The notes beneath the pieces are model-generated. The model searched no databases and was not told the origin of the DNA. It saw only the letters and a list, made by a program, of their open reading frames with translations. A DNA stretch of 36,626 nt from an uncultured Rhizobiaceae group bacterium (lineage in GTDB: Bacteria; Pseudomonadota; Alphaproteobacteria; Rhizobiales; Rhizobiaceae), in NCBI GenBank assembly GCA_938044775.1, contig CALIOE010000130.1, positions 1-36,626 on the forward strand, read 5' to 3'. Made by a program: the position numbers and the translations under genes. Of this stretch, positions 26,942 through 35,012 are shown piece after piece (position 1 is the stretch's first letter; every line of letters begins with the position of its first letter).

Positions 26942-28021
26942 TCAGGAAAGGAGGCGACTCACCACCTGCGCTGTATAGTCAACCATGGGCACGATACGGG
27001 CGTAGTTCAGTCGAGTCGGCCCGATAACGCCCACAGCCCCGACCACCCGCTGATCACTGTCACGATAGGGAGCCACCACAACAGAGGAACCTGAAAGCGA
27101 GAAAAGTTTGTTTTCGGCGCCGATAAAGATTTTCACCCCTTCTCCATCCTCTGCAAGTTCGAGCAACTGCATGAGGCCCTGCTTTGTTTCAAGTTCGTCG
27201 AACAAATGGCGGAGTCGGTCCAGATCCTGTTGCGCCGTCATGCTTTCCAGAAGGTTGGAGCGGCCGCGCACGATCAATTGTGGCATTTGACTGGATGTTG
27301 CACCGGCCCACGTTGCAAGGCCGCGGTCCACCAGAGAGGCGGCAAGCGTGTTGATTTCGTTTTGGGCGCCCTTCAACCGACGGCTGATGGCTGCGCGTGC
27401 CTCCGTGATGGTCCGCCCGGCCACATGGGCGTTCAGATAATTAGAGGCTTCTATCAACGTTGAGGCGGTGATGCCTGGGGGCAGATCCAGAATGCGGTTT
27501 TCAACAATTTCGTTCTCTCCGACCATGACGACCAGGGCCTTGGTGGCTTCGAGCCGCACAAATTCGATGTGCTTGAGCCGGATGTCACCCTTACCGGCGA
27601 TCACAAGTCCGGCGCCATGGGTCAGGCCTGACAGCAACTGGCTCGCTTCGGTCAACAAATTGTCGACGGTGTTGTTGGTCGCTGCTGCCTGAACCTGAGC
27701 TTCGATGTTCGATCGTTCTCTGCCTGTCAGGTCGCCGATCTCCATGAAGCCGTCGACGAAAAACCGAAGCCCTTGTTCGGTTGGCAATCGTCCTGCTGAC
27801 ACGTGAGGCGCATAGATGAGTCCCAGATGTTCGAGATCCGACATCACGTTACGAATCGTTGCCGGTGAGATGGATACCGACAATTGTCGCGCAAGATTTC
27901 GCGATCCGAGAGGGTCACCGGTTGACAGATAGGCATCGACAATGCGCCTGAAGACTTCCCTCGATCTGTCATCAAGGGATTCAAGCGATGGCATCAGCCC
28001 GGTTGGTGGCACAGCGTTCAT
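26942..28021 (-). CDS. hrcA: Heat-inducible transcription repressor HrcA
   Basis: HrcA binds CIRCE operators and represses groESL and related operons until heat stress. The 359-residue product has the N-terminal winged helix (RSREVFRRIVDAYLSTGDPLGSRNL, then SPATIRNVMSDLEHLGL and SAGRLPTEQGLRFFVD). The central dimer domain follows, and the C-terminal signature IGAENKLFSLSGSSVV leads to GVIGPTRLNYARIVPMVDYTA. I chose the ATG at 28021 because relatives have a comparable N-terminal extension; an ATG at 27994 is the alternative. Neither has a Shine-Dalgarno site. A promoter-like element ends six bases before 28021, so the message may be leaderless. No CIRCE repeat is present upstream. Confidence 0.95.
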   Translation of the reverse strand: MNAVPPTGLMPSLESLDDRSREVFRRIVDAYLSTGDPLGSRNLARQLSVSISPATIRNVMSDLEHLGLIYAPHVSAGRLPTEQGLRFFVDGFMEIGDLTGRERSNIEAQVQAAATNNTVDNLLTEASQLLSGLTHGAGLVIAGKGDIRLKHIEFVRLEATKALVVMVGENEIVENRILDLPPGITASTLIEASNYLNAHVAGRTITEARAAISRRLKGAQNEINTLAASLVDRGLATWAGATSSQMPQLIVRGRSNLLESMTAQQDLDRLRHLFDELETKQGLMQLLELAEDGEGVKIFIGAENKLFSLSGSSVVVAPYRDSDQRVVGAVGVIGPTRLNYARIVPMVDYTAQVVSRLLS

Positions 28022-28027
28022 AAGATG

Positions 28028-28057
28028 AATATAGGGAACGACCGACGCAAACGGCAA
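28028..28057 (-). promoter_or_regulatory. Promoter abutting the hrcA start codon
   Basis: On the minus strand TTGCCG (complement 28052-28057) is followed after 18 bp by TATATT (complement 28028-28033), with four and five of six sigma-70 matches. Only CATCTT separates the -10 from the hrcA ATG, which puts the predicted first transcribed base on its A. The extended sequence CCCTATAT also fits a sigma-32 -10 at seven of eight positions, although the -35 then fits poorly. Confidence 0.45.
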
Positions 28058-28075
28058 TGTTTTAGTGACGTGCAA

Positions 28076-28104
28076 TTGCGCCCTCTGCACGGTGGGTCTA
28101 CAAG
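28076..28104 (+). promoter_or_regulatory. Possible promoter for the rph operon
   Basis: TTGCGC (28076-28081) and TACAAG (28099-28104) are spaced by 17 bp, 30 bp before the rph ATG. Matches to consensus are weak (three and four of six). It lies in the hrcA-rph divergent region, where a plus-strand promoter is expected. Confidence 0.3.
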
Positions 28105-28134
28105 CACCGAAAATGCACCACAAACGGACCTGAC

Positions 28135-28848
28135 ATGCGACCATCCAAACGTGCCCTCGACGAAATGCGTGCTGTCACCATTGAACGGGGATTTGCCAAA
28201 CATGCGGAAGGGTCCTGCCTGATCAAATTTGGCGACACCCATGTGCTCTGCACGGCCTCTCTTGAAGAACGTGTGCCGCCTTGGCTGCGCGGGGCAGGCA
28301 AGGGCTGGGTGACCGCTGAATACGGTATGCTTCCACGCTCAACCGGCTCCCGCATGCGCCGTGAGGCGTCGAGCGGAAAACAGTCAGGTCGCACACAAGA
28401 GATCCAGCGGCTCATCGGGCGTTCTCTGCGCGCTGTGGTTGACATGCAGGCTCTGGGGGAACGTCAGATTTCTCTCGATTGCGATGTTATTCAGGCCGAT
28501 GGTGGAACGCGAACGGCTTCCATAACCGGCGCCTGGATTGCCCTGAAGGATTGCCTGGACTGGATGCAGGCGCGTTCGATGGTTGGCGACAAAGTTCTTA
28601 AGGGTCACGTTGCGGCTATCTCCTGCGGGATCCATAACGGCAACCCCGTCCTCGACCTGGACTACGATGAGGACAGCGAAGCGGAAACGGATGCCAATTT
28701 TGTCATGACCGGCTCCGGCGGGATCGTCGAGATCCAGGGTACGGCGGAAGCCGATCCATTCTCCGAGGAAGAATTCGCCAAACTCCTCAGCCTGGCAAAA
28801 AAGGGAATTGGTGAGCTGGTTGACCTGCAAAAGCTAGCGGTTGGGTAG
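28135..28848 (+). CDS. rph: Ribonuclease PH
   Basis: RNase PH trims the 3' ends of tRNA precursors using phosphate. The 237-residue product is full length with family motifs throughout. These are [11 protein letters not shown] at the start, [51 protein letters not shown], the phosphate-site [21 protein letters not shown] and [15 protein letters not shown]. Both catalytic-site aspartates appear intact, unlike the frameshifted copy of laboratory E. coli. It heads a five-gene operon; rdgB begins one base after its stop. The ATG at 28135 has only a weak GGA upstream. It is divergent from hrcA, an arrangement shared by many Alphaproteobacteria. Confidence 0.97.
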   Translation: MRPSKRALDEMRAVTIERGFAKHAEGSCLIKFGDTHVLCTASLEERVPPWLRGAGKGWVTAEYGMLPRSTGSRMRREASSGKQSGRTQEIQRLIGRSLRAVVDMQALGERQISLDCDVIQADGGTRTASITGAWIALKDCLDWMQARSMVGDKVLKGHVAAISCGIHNGNPVLDLDYDEDSEAETDANFVMTGSGGIVEIQGTAEADPFSEEEFAKLLSLAKKGIGELVDLQKLAVG

Positions 28849-28849
28849 T

Positions 28850-29494
28850 GTGCGGGCGCTTGACACCAAAGAAATAGTTCTGGCCACCCATAATGCCGGC
28901 AAGTTACGCGAGATGCGTGATCTGATGGCGCCATTTGGCTTTTCAGTCACGTCGGTCGGCGAGCGTGGTCTGCCTGAACCGGAGGAAAACGGCACAACCT
29001 TTGAAGAGAACGCCTATGCCAAAGCCTTCGCTGCGGCCCAGGCAACCGGCATGGTGTCTCTCTCCGATGACTCGGGACTCTGCGTAGAAGCACTGGGCGG
29101 CGCTCCTGGTGTCTATACGGCTGATTGGGCTGAAAAGAACGATGGATCGGGCCGCGATTTTCTGCTTGCGATGCAAAAGGTTGAATCCTCTCTGCTGGAG
29201 AAGGGTGCGACAGACCCGAGTCGCCGCAAGGGATATTTCTGTGCGGTGTTGTGCTTGTGCTGGCCAGACGGTCATGCCGAGTATTTTCGTGGCGAGGCAC
29301 ACGGAGAACTTGTCTGGCCGCCACGTGGAGACGACGGTTTTGGCTATGATCCCGTTTTCAAACCGGATGGGCAGGAGCGGACGTTTGGCGAAATGACGGC
29401 GCAGGAAAAGCACGGTTGGAAAATGGGAGAGGGTGAGCCGCTGTCGCATCGCGCCCGCGCATTCGCCAAATTCGCGGAAGCCAACCTTGCCTGA
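28850..29494 (+). CDS. rdgB: Non-canonical purine NTP pyrophosphatase (ITP/XTP)
   Basis: RdgB hydrolyses ITP, dITP and XTP to monophosphates, keeping deaminated purines out of DNA and RNA. The 214-residue product starts with the substrate-binding [35 protein letters not shown] (metal and base binding), the DGFGYDPVF loop and the C-terminal LSHRARAF follow. I chose GTG at 28850 because it gives the family N terminus ([15 protein letters not shown]) one base after the rph stop. An in-frame TTG at 28841 would overlap rph. The end overlaps the hemW start by eight bases. Confidence 0.95.
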   Translation: MRALDTKEIVLATHNAGKLREMRDLMAPFGFSVTSVGERGLPEPEENGTTFEENAYAKAFAAAQATGMVSLSDDSGLCVEALGGAPGVYTADWAEKNDGSGRDFLLAMQKVESSLLEKGATDPSRRKGYFCAVLCLCWPDGHAEYFRGEAHGELVWPPRGDDGFGYDPVFKPDGQERTFGEMTAQEKHGWKMGEGEPLSHRARAFAKFAEANLA

Positions 29495-30689
29495 CTCGAT
29501 CAACGTTGATGCAGAACACCGTGCTGTCGGCAACGGAGACGACGGCTCGCCTGGATTTGGCATTTATCTGCACTGGCCGTTTTGCTCGGCCAAGTGTCCT
29601 TATTGCGATTTTAACTCCCATGTTCGTCACGACCCCACGGATCAGAGCCGGTTTGCTGCCGCCTTCGAGCGAGAGATTCAGCACATGGCTGCAATCCAGC
29701 CGGGCAGACAGGTGACCAGCATCTTTTTTGGTGGTGGCACTCCGTCGCTTATGGAGCCGCAGACGGTTGACCGCATCCTGAATGCGGTGGCCAAAGCCTG
29801 GTCTGTCGAAGACGGTATCGAAATCACGCTGGAGGCGAACCCCACCAGTGTCGAAGCCAACAGGTTCAAAGGCTACCGCGCTGCCGGGGTAAACCGGGTT
29901 TCGCTGGGCGTTCAGTCGCTTGATGATGAACAGCTGAAGTTTCTCGGTCGCCTTCACACCGCCGGCGAGGCAAGGTCCGCAATTGCACTTGCGCGAGAGA
30001 TCTTTCCGCGGCTTTCCTTTGATCTCATCTATGCCCGTCCTGATCAGACGCTACAGGATTGGCAACACGAACTTGAACAGGCGATCGCTTTGTCGGCAGA
30101 TCATCTATCGTTGTACCAGCTGACCATTGAGCAGGGCACGCCATTCTTCGACCTGCATCGTCGTGGCAAGTTGGTGGTGCCGGATGTGGAGAAGGCGGCG
30201 CAGCTCTATGAACTGACACAGACCATTACACGCGCCAGCGGCTTGCCCGCCTATGAAATATCCAACCACGCAAAACCAGGCGCAGAAAGCCGTCATAATC
30301 TGACATACTGGCGACTTGGCTCGTGGGCGGGTATTGGTCCCGGTGCCCACGGTCGCTTAGCGATGAACGATGGTCGCCACGCAATTTCGACAGAGCGCCA
30401 TCCCGAACGATGGTTAGCGATGGTGGAAGAGCAGGGCCATGGCATTGTCGATGACGAATCGCTGACCAGCGAGGACGCCGCAGATGAAATGTTGCTCATG
30501 GGGCTGCGGCTGCGTGAAGGGTTGAACATCAGACGTGCCGAAGCGGAAACCGGCGTTTCCCTTGATCCGGCGCGGATTGAGGATCTCGTTGGCTACGGAT
30601 TGATCGAACGAATGGGAAGCGACCGATTGCGCGCAACCGCCGAAGGCTGGCTTGTGCTGGACGCGGTAATCGCCGATCTTGCGGCATGA
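29487..30689 (+). CDS. hemW: Radical SAM heme chaperone HemW
   Basis: HemW is a coproporphyrinogen III oxidase-like radical SAM protein that binds and transfers heme rather than oxidising coproporphyrinogen. The 400-residue product has the radical SAM cysteines C33, C37 and C40 in [17 protein letters not shown], the SAM-binding [21 protein letters not shown], and the C-terminal HemN-like domain with a winged-helix end ([21 protein letters not shown]). The CxxxCxxCxF pattern matches HemW rather than HemN. I chose TTG at 29487: GGAAG at 29476-29480 is six bases upstream, and no other start in the area has a site. It overlaps rdgB by eight bases and rsmI by four (ATGA). Confidence 0.94.
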   Translation: MPDSINVDAEHRAVGNGDDGSPGFGIYLHWPFCSAKCPYCDFNSHVRHDPTDQSRFAAAFEREIQHMAAIQPGRQVTSIFFGGGTPSLMEPQTVDRILNAVAKAWSVEDGIEITLEANPTSVEANRFKGYRAAGVNRVSLGVQSLDDEQLKFLGRLHTAGEARSAIALAREIFPRLSFDLIYARPDQTLQDWQHELEQAIALSADHLSLYQLTIEQGTPFFDLHRRGKLVVPDVEKAAQLYELTQTITRASGLPAYEISNHAKPGAESRHNLTYWRLGSWAGIGPGAHGRLAMNDGRHAISTERHPERWLAMVEEQGHGIVDDESLTSEDAADEMLLMGLRLREGLNIRRAEAETGVSLDPARIEDLVGYGLIERMGSDRLRATAEGWLVLDAVIADLAA

Positions 30690-31573
30690 GCTTAAGAAAA
30701 GGTTTTACAGTTCGAAATCAAGCTTTTACCGCCCCCGAACTCTCCGCGGGCTTGTATCTGGTATCGACTCCCATTGGCAATCTCGGCGATATCACTTTGC
30801 GGGCGCTGGAAGTTCTGGCGGGTTGCGATGTGATCGCCTGCGAAGACACTCGAACGTCCGGCGTCTTGCTGAAGCGTTACGGGATTGACCGCCCAAAGGT
30901 GTCCTATACGGAGCACAATGCAGACCGGCGCGGTCCCGATCTGCTGCGGCAGATTGAGCAGGGATCGGCGGTTGCTTTGATCTCTGACGCTGGAACACCT
31001 CTGGTCAGCGATCCGGGATTTCGCCTCGTTCAGGAAGCAGCGACAAAAAAGCTTCCTGTCGTGCCGATACCCGGTGCGAGCGCTCCCCTGGCGGCAATGG
31101 TCGGAAGTGGTCTGGGCACGGATGATTTCCGTTTCTGCGGTTTTCTTCCGTCAAAAAAACAGGCCCGCGAAAATGCCTTGCTTGAGTTGGCCGGGTCGCC
31201 CTCGACTCTGTTGTTTTTCGAAAGCCCTAATCGTCTTGCCGCCAGTCTGACAGCGATGGCATCCATCTTTGGCCCAACCCGCGAAGCCGTTGTGGCACGC
31301 GAGCTGACAAAAATGCACGAAACCTTTTACCGGGGCTCGCTCGAGAGTTTGAACCGAGAGTTTTCCGCGATGGAAAAGATCAGAGGTGAAATTGTCATTG
31401 TTGTATCTGCTGCTGTGAAGAGCGAACCCGATGCGCCTGATGTGGATGCGCAACTGGTCGACGCACTGCGCACGATGAAAACGGGTCAGGCAGCATCGCA
31501 GGTGGCTCGTACAACAGGCCTGTCGCGACAGGACCTGTATAAGCGAGCGCTTGCTCTGAAGGGTCCGACTTGA
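30686..31573 (+). CDS. rsmI: 16S rRNA (cytidine(1402)-2'-O)-methyltransferase
   Basis: RsmI methylates the ribose of C1402 in the ribosomal decoding centre. The 295-residue product shows the tetrapyrrole-methylase-like fold: LYLVSTPIGNLGDITLRAL, CEDTRTSGVLLKRYGI, the SAM-pocket LISDAGTPLVSDPG, PGASAPLAAMVGSGL, REAVVARELTKMHETFYRG and GEIVIVV. A short C-terminal helical region of RsmI type follows. The ATG overlaps the hemW stop (ATGA) and the stop overlaps the yraN start (TTGA). A run of seven A residues at about 31152 lies in a Lys-Lys stretch; the frame continues normally through it. Confidence 0.96.
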   Translation: MSLRKGFTVRNQAFTAPELSAGLYLVSTPIGNLGDITLRALEVLAGCDVIACEDTRTSGVLLKRYGIDRPKVSYTEHNADRRGPDLLRQIEQGSAVALISDAGTPLVSDPGFRLVQEAATKKLPVVPIPGASAPLAAMVGSGLGTDDFRFCGFLPSKKQARENALLELAGSPSTLLFFESPNRLAASLTAMASIFGPTREAVVARELTKMHETFYRGSLESLNREFSAMEKIRGEIVIVVSAAVKSEPDAPDVDAQLVDALRTMKTGQAASQVARTTGLSRQDLYKRALALKGPT

Positions 31574-31935
31574 TCGAAACGGCTAACAGAACGCGCCGGC
31601 GAGCGTACAGGCTGGGGCATCGAGCCGAGTGGTTCGCCGCGTTGGCATTGACATTGAAGGGCTACCGAATCGTTGCGCGACGGTTCAGGACATCCGCTGG
31701 CGAGGTGGACATCATCGCCCGTAAGCGTGACCTGATTGTCTTTGTAGAAGTCAAGGCCCGTGCGACAGAGCAAGCGGCTCTCGATTCGATCAGCGCCCAC
31801 GCCCAGAAGAGAATTCAGGCGGCTGGCGAACACTGGATTGCCCGACAGAAAGACTATGCGAGGCTCTCCTGGCGCTTCGATGTTATCGCCGTCCTGCCGT
31901 GGCGCTGGCCAAAACACTACAGGGACGCGTGGTAG
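31570..31935 (+). CDS. yraN: YraN family protein (UPF0102, endonuclease-like fold)
   Basis: The 121-residue product belongs to the YraN/UPF0102 family. GHRAEWFAALALTLKGYRIVARRFRT leads into the PD-(D/E)XK-like core GEVDIIARKRDLIVFVEVKAR (the D of EVD and E-x-K of VEVK). AQKRIQAAGEHW and a FDVIAV strand follow. Its biological role is not settled, though the fold is that of Holliday-junction-resolvase-type nucleases. The start is TTG overlapping the rsmI stop as TTGA, so expression likely depends on rsmI translation. In many rhizobia gshB follows yraN; here an acyltransferase gene converges nine bases away instead. Confidence 0.92.
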   Translation: MIETANRTRRRAYRLGHRAEWFAALALTLKGYRIVARRFRTSAGEVDIIARKRDLIVFVEVKARATEQAALDSISAHAQKRIQAAGEHWIARQKDYARLSWRFDVIAVLPWRWPKHYRDAW

Positions 31936-31944
31936 ATGATTGAT

Positions 31945-32718
31945 TCAATCGGCCAGCATTTGTCGAATCGAGGAATGGGCCTGCGCCGCCACAACCTTGC
32001 GGTTTGAATTTTCCATCAGTCGAATCGGGTCGCCAATCTTGACGACAACATCCAATGCGCCGGTCATGACGATTGGGACCAGGCTCTCCAGGAGCCCGAT
32101 ATCACCCGGCCAAGCCACATGCGGCCGACGGGCCCTGCCCAGCGGCAGACCATGCAACCTGGTATAATGGATGGCGACGGGCTGAACGACGGCTTCTTCA
32201 ACAGGAGAGTCAGCAAGCGCCAGTTTAGCCGCTTCAAACAGAGGGGTTTTGAATGGCAGCAAAGCGTTGCCGTCGGACGTTGTGCCTTCCGGAAACAGGA
32301 CCATGATTTCGCGCGCGGTCATGCGCTCTGCGATAACGTTGGCCTGGTCGCCGCTGGACCGGCGTTCGTCGCGCTTGATAAAAACAGTGCGTTGCAGCTT
32401 GGCCAGCCTGCCAAACAGAGGCCAGCTGGCCATTTCAGATTTTGCAACAAATGACAATGGAGCAACGGAACCCAAAACGGCAATATCAAGCCAACTCACA
32501 TGGTTGGCGACAATCAGAAGCGGACGTTCCCTGACCATCTTGCCTTCGAGCAGCAGCCGGACACCAAAAACCCGCAAAATGATCCGGTGGAAGATGACCG
32601 GCAACAAACCCGATCTGCCTGGCAGCAGGATCAGGGTCAAAGTCTGCAACGGGAGCAGCACCAGCAGCGCCGCCCCAACCAACACAGATGCAACCAGCAA
32701 CCGCAGGGTCGCAATCAC
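31945..32718 (-). CDS. plsC: 1-acyl-sn-glycerol-3-phosphate acyltransferase family protein
   Basis: This PlsC-type membrane acyltransferase probably converts lysophosphatidic acid to phosphatidic acid. The 257-residue product opens with one or two hydrophobic helices (residues 5-35). The catalytic H73-x4-D78 lies in ANHVSWLDI, and the acceptor-binding motif FPEGTTSDG lies at 142-150. An ornithine-lipid O-acyltransferase (OlsA-like) role is an alternative that the sequence does not exclude. The start is GTG at 32718, overlapping the fur stop (GTGA). It is the last gene of the minus-strand run from trpS and converges on yraN. Confidence 0.9.
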   Translation of the reverse strand: MIATLRLLVASVLVGAALLVLLPLQTLTLILLPGRSGLLPVIFHRIILRVFGVRLLLEGKMVRERPLLIVANHVSWLDIAVLGSVAPLSFVAKSEMASWPLFGRLAKLQRTVFIKRDERRSSGDQANVIAERMTAREIMVLFPEGTTSDGNALLPFKTPLFEAAKLALADSPVEEAVVQPVAIHYTRLHGLPLGRARRPHVAWPGDIGLLESLVPIVMTGALDVVVKIGDPIRLMENSNRKVVAAQAHSSIRQMLAD

Positions 32719-33143
32719 GTGTCGTCCTTTTGCTGGTCTTCCGCCGGCAGCGGAACAGCAAACAGTTCAAGCCGGTGATCAACCAGCCGGTAGCCCAGCT
32801 TGCGGGCGATGGCTTCCTGCAAGACTTCAATTTCCTCGCTGTGAAACTCAATGACCTTGCCCGATTTCATGTCGATCAGGTGATCATGATGGGCATCGGG
32901 CATAGGCTCATAGCGGGCGCGTCCATCGCGAAAATCATGCCGCTCTATGATGCCTGCGTCTTCGAAAAGTGCGACAGTGCGATAGACAGTCGAAATTGAA
33001 ATCCCGGAATCAATCTTGATAGCCCGGTTGTAGAGCTCCTCGGTGTCCGGGTGATCGGAAGCAAGTTCCAGCACCCGTGCGATCACGCGGCGCTGTTCGG
33101 TCATGCGCATACCTTTGTCGATGCAAAGCTGTTCAAGTGACAT
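32715..33143 (-). CDS. fur: Fur-family metal-responsive regulator (Fur/Mur type)
   Basis: The 142-residue product has the Fur layout: a winged helix with SISTVYRTVALFEDAGII (residues 49-66), then a dimer domain with metal-site residues in HHDHLI (H85, H86, D87, H88) and EFH (E99, H101). It lacks the CxxC structural zinc motifs of E. coli Fur; the only cysteine is C7. In rhizobia the orthologue at this position commonly responds to manganese and is called Mur, so manganese control is a fair inference. It follows rimI after 50 bp and overlaps plsC. No Fur-box-like palindrome is evident before it. Confidence 0.92.
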   Translation of the reverse strand: MSLEQLCIDKGMRMTEQRRVIARVLELASDHPDTEELYNRAIKIDSGISISTVYRTVALFEDAGIIERHDFRDGRARYEPMPDAHHDHLIDMKSGKVIEFHSEEIEVLQEAIARKLGYRLVDHRLELFAVPLPAEDQQKDDT

Positions 33144-33193
33144 GGCCGTGCCCTTGCTTGATGTTGGTCACCGGGTGCAACCCCGCGGCAGGT

Positions 33194-33688
33194 TTAAACA
33201 AGCTCCAGTCGCATAACAAGCGCCGTAGCACGACCCGCTGTGGCATCCGCACGGTTTGCAGGATAGTAGCCTGGACGCGATCCGACGGTTTTAAATCCAA
33301 GCCTCTCATACAGATGCACCGCTGCAATGTTCGTGGCATCAACTTCCAGAAAGAGAACGGGCACGCGGTCTGCCTGAAGTCGGCGGATTGCTTCGCGCAT
33401 CAGAGCTCCGCCGATGCCGTTGCGTCGGCTTTTTTCATCAACACCAACGGAGAGGATTTCGGCCTCATCTGGAGTCTGCTGTACAATATTGAATCCAGCC
33501 GCAGGAACCTCAGGTGCCCCCACCTGTCGGGCGAGCAGCATGAACACACTTTCGTTGGCAGCAAGATCCATGACCTCGACCTTCGACCAGCCACGGGCGA
33601 AACCCTGAGCATGCAGTTCCGCGATGCGGCCATAGTCGCCATCGGTTGCCGGAAGAACGACAAATTCTCTTCTTTTCAACCCAAACAT
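33194..33688 (-). CDS. rimI: Ribosomal protein S18-alanine N-acetyltransferase-like GNAT protein
   Basis: The 164-residue product is a single GNAT domain. The acetyl-CoA loop reads LSVGVDEKSRRNGIGGALM (residues 79-97, with the R-x-x-G-I-G core). The C-terminal half has LEVDATNIAAVHLYERLGFKTVGSRPGYY, which is the RimI signature ending in a tyrosine pair. RimI acetylates the N-terminal alanine of ribosomal protein S18, although some relatives act more broadly. The ATG shares one base with the tsaB stop (TGATG). The tsaB-rimI pairing is widespread in bacteria and supports the name. Confidence 0.88.
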   Translation of the reverse strand: MFGLKRREFVVLPATDGDYGRIAELHAQGFARGWSKVEVMDLAANESVFMLLARQVGAPEVPAAGFNIVQQTPDEAEILSVGVDEKSRRNGIGGALMREAIRRLQADRVPVLFLEVDATNIAAVHLYERLGFKTVGSRPGYYPANRADATAGRATALVMRLELV

Positions 33689-34335
33689 CAGGCGACCGGA
33701 GCGGGAATCGATTGTGGTTTTGCATCCGGTGACCGCAGGTAGAGCGGGTTCGGAAGCGCGCTTCTGATGTCTGCCATCGCGGCAATTCTTGCCACCGCCT
33801 CGATCGGTGGGGAAGGGGCATCGGATACGATTTCCAGATCCGTTGTCTGTTGGGAGAAGAACGGTGCTCCGGAACCTGCGATCCGCGGGCAGGAGACAAT
33901 TTTTGGAACAGCCTGGTCGATCGGGAGGGCGGTGGGTGGCGCTTTGGCGATAGCGCCACTGGCAAATCCTTGTATCCAGACCTGATCGCGTTTTGCATCC
34001 ATAACAACGGTCAGCTCGTCTTCGTCGGCATATTGGTTGGCAAAGGCGTCAAAAACTGTGACCCCTACACAAGGTACATTGAGCGCCAGTGCAAGTCCCC
34101 GTGCTGTTGCCAATCCAACCCTCAGTCCAGTGAAGGAGCCTGGCCCGTTGACGCAGCCAATGCGCTCAATGTCGGGCCAGACAAAGTCAGCTTCTTCCTG
34201 AAGTTCAGCGATCATGGGCATCAGGCGTTCTGCGTGTCCACGGCCGATATTTTCTGATTTTACAGCTGCAACACCCGAATGCGTGGCAACGAGGGCTGAA
34301 CAAAACGGACCGGACGTATCAAGAGCCAACAGCAT
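33688..34335 (-). CDS. tsaB: tRNA threonylcarbamoyladenosine biosynthesis protein TsaB
   Basis: TsaB is the partner of TsaD in making t6A at position 37 of tRNAs that read ANN codons. The 215-residue product begins with the ASKHA-fold LLALDTSGPFCSAL. It contains GHAERLMPMI and the family signature NGPGSFTGLRVGLATARGLA, followed by VVMDAKRDQVW. It lacks the metal-binding histidines of TsaD, as expected for this non-catalytic subunit. The stop overlaps the rimI start. A 64-bp gap separates it from nfu upstream, with no obvious terminator in it. Confidence 0.95.
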   Translation of the reverse strand: MLLALDTSGPFCSALVATHSGVAAVKSENIGRGHAERLMPMIAELQEEADFVWPDIERIGCVNGPGSFTGLRVGLATARGLALALNVPCVGVTVFDAFANQYADEDELTVVMDAKRDQVWIQGFASGAIAKAPPTALPIDQAVPKIVSCPRIAGSGAPFFSQQTTDLEIVSDAPSPPIEAVARIAAMADIRSALPNPLYLRSPDAKPQSIPAPVA

Positions 34336-34399
34336 AGTGGCTGTTTAGTCGCATGGGCATTCATGGGCAAGCAGCGGATGGCCGCGAGTTGAATTAACC

Positions 34400-34966
34400 C
34401 TACTGCACCGCCTCAACGGTCTGAACCTCGGGAATGAAGTGCTTCAGCAGGTTCTGAATGCCGTGCTGCAGGGTTGCGGTAGAAGATGGACAACCGGCGC
34501 AGGCGCCACGCATGCGCAAAAAGACCCGGCCCTGTTTGTAGCCCTGGAAAGTGATGTCTCCACCATCCTGAGCAACTGCGGGACGAACGCGGGTTTCAAG
34601 AAGCTCCTTGATCGTGGCAACGATCTCCTCGGAACCCTCTTCTACAAATTCCTCTCCCTCGGGAATATCGGCCTGCGTCGCGGCCATGACGGGTTGGCCC
34701 GACATGTAATGCTCCATAATGACACCGAGGATTGCAGGCTTGAGGTGCTGCCACTCCGTGCCTTCATTTTTTGTCACAGTGACAAAATCGTAGCCGAAAA
34801 ATACACCGCTCACATCAGCCACGCGAAAAAGAGATTCCGCCAGCGGCGACTTCCCGGCAGCAAGTTCGGGCGACGTAAATTCAAAGGGTCCGTCCTGTGC
34901 AACGGTTTCACCCGGCAGGAATTTCAGCGTCGCTGGGTTTGGCGTGGCTTCGGTCTGAATAAACAT
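34400..34966 (-). CDS. Nfu/NifU-type iron-sulfur cluster carrier protein
   Basis: The 188-residue product has two domains. An Nfu N-terminal domain spans residues 1-90 (MFIQTEATPNPATLKFLPG, DVSGVFFGYDFVTVTK). A NifU C-terminal domain includes VRPAVAQDGGDI and the cluster-binding pair C156 and C159 in ACAGCPSS. This layout is that of mitochondrial NFU1 and its alphaproteobacterial relatives, which pass 4Fe-4S clusters to target enzymes. An AGGA site lies seven bases before the ATG at 34966. Upstream lies a good promoter with an inverted repeat that resembles an iron-responsive Irr operator, so its expression may follow iron supply. Usp precedes it by 103 bp on the same strand. Confidence 0.95.
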   Translation of the reverse strand: MFIQTEATPNPATLKFLPGETVAQDGPFEFTSPELAAGKSPLAESLFRVADVSGVFFGYDFVTVTKNEGTEWQHLKPAILGVIMEHYMSGQPVMAATQADIPEGEEFVEEGSEEIVATIKELLETRVRPAVAQDGGDITFQGYKQGRVFLRMRGACAGCPSSTATLQHGIQNLLKHFIPEVQTVEAVQ

Positions 34967-34995
34967 GGCGGTGTCCTGTTTCGCGAAAGGCGTAG

Positions 34996-35012
34996 TTTGG
35001 AACTATTCCAAA
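34996..35012. promoter_or_regulatory. Perfect inverted repeat, Irr (ICE)-like operator at the nfu promoter
   Basis: TTTGGAA (34996-35002), CTA, TTCCAAA (35006-35012) is a perfect 7-3-7 palindrome. As I recall it, the rhizobial Irr/ICE consensus is TTTAGAA, three bases, TTCTAAA; this site has the same geometry and differs by one symmetric base change. It overlaps the nfu -10 and is centred on the predicted transcription start, a position suited to repression. Confidence 0.6.

Noticed and set aside
26111..27094. 327-codon plus-strand frame across grpE and hrcA
   Set aside because: It is antisense to two well-supported genes and carries no motif or ribosome-binding site.
28022..28134. Search for a CIRCE element between hrcA and rph
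   Set aside because: No TTAGCACTC/GAGTGCTAA-type inverted repeat with a 9-bp spacer is present.
31140..31165. A7 run in rsmI as a possible programmed frameshift site
   Set aside because: The full-length frame continues with all family motifs, and the alternative frames stop without a known product.
31938..31950. GATTG-ATT-CAATC palindrome between yraN and plsC as a terminator
   Set aside because: A five-base AT-rich stem without a T run is too weak, and it overlaps the plsC stop.
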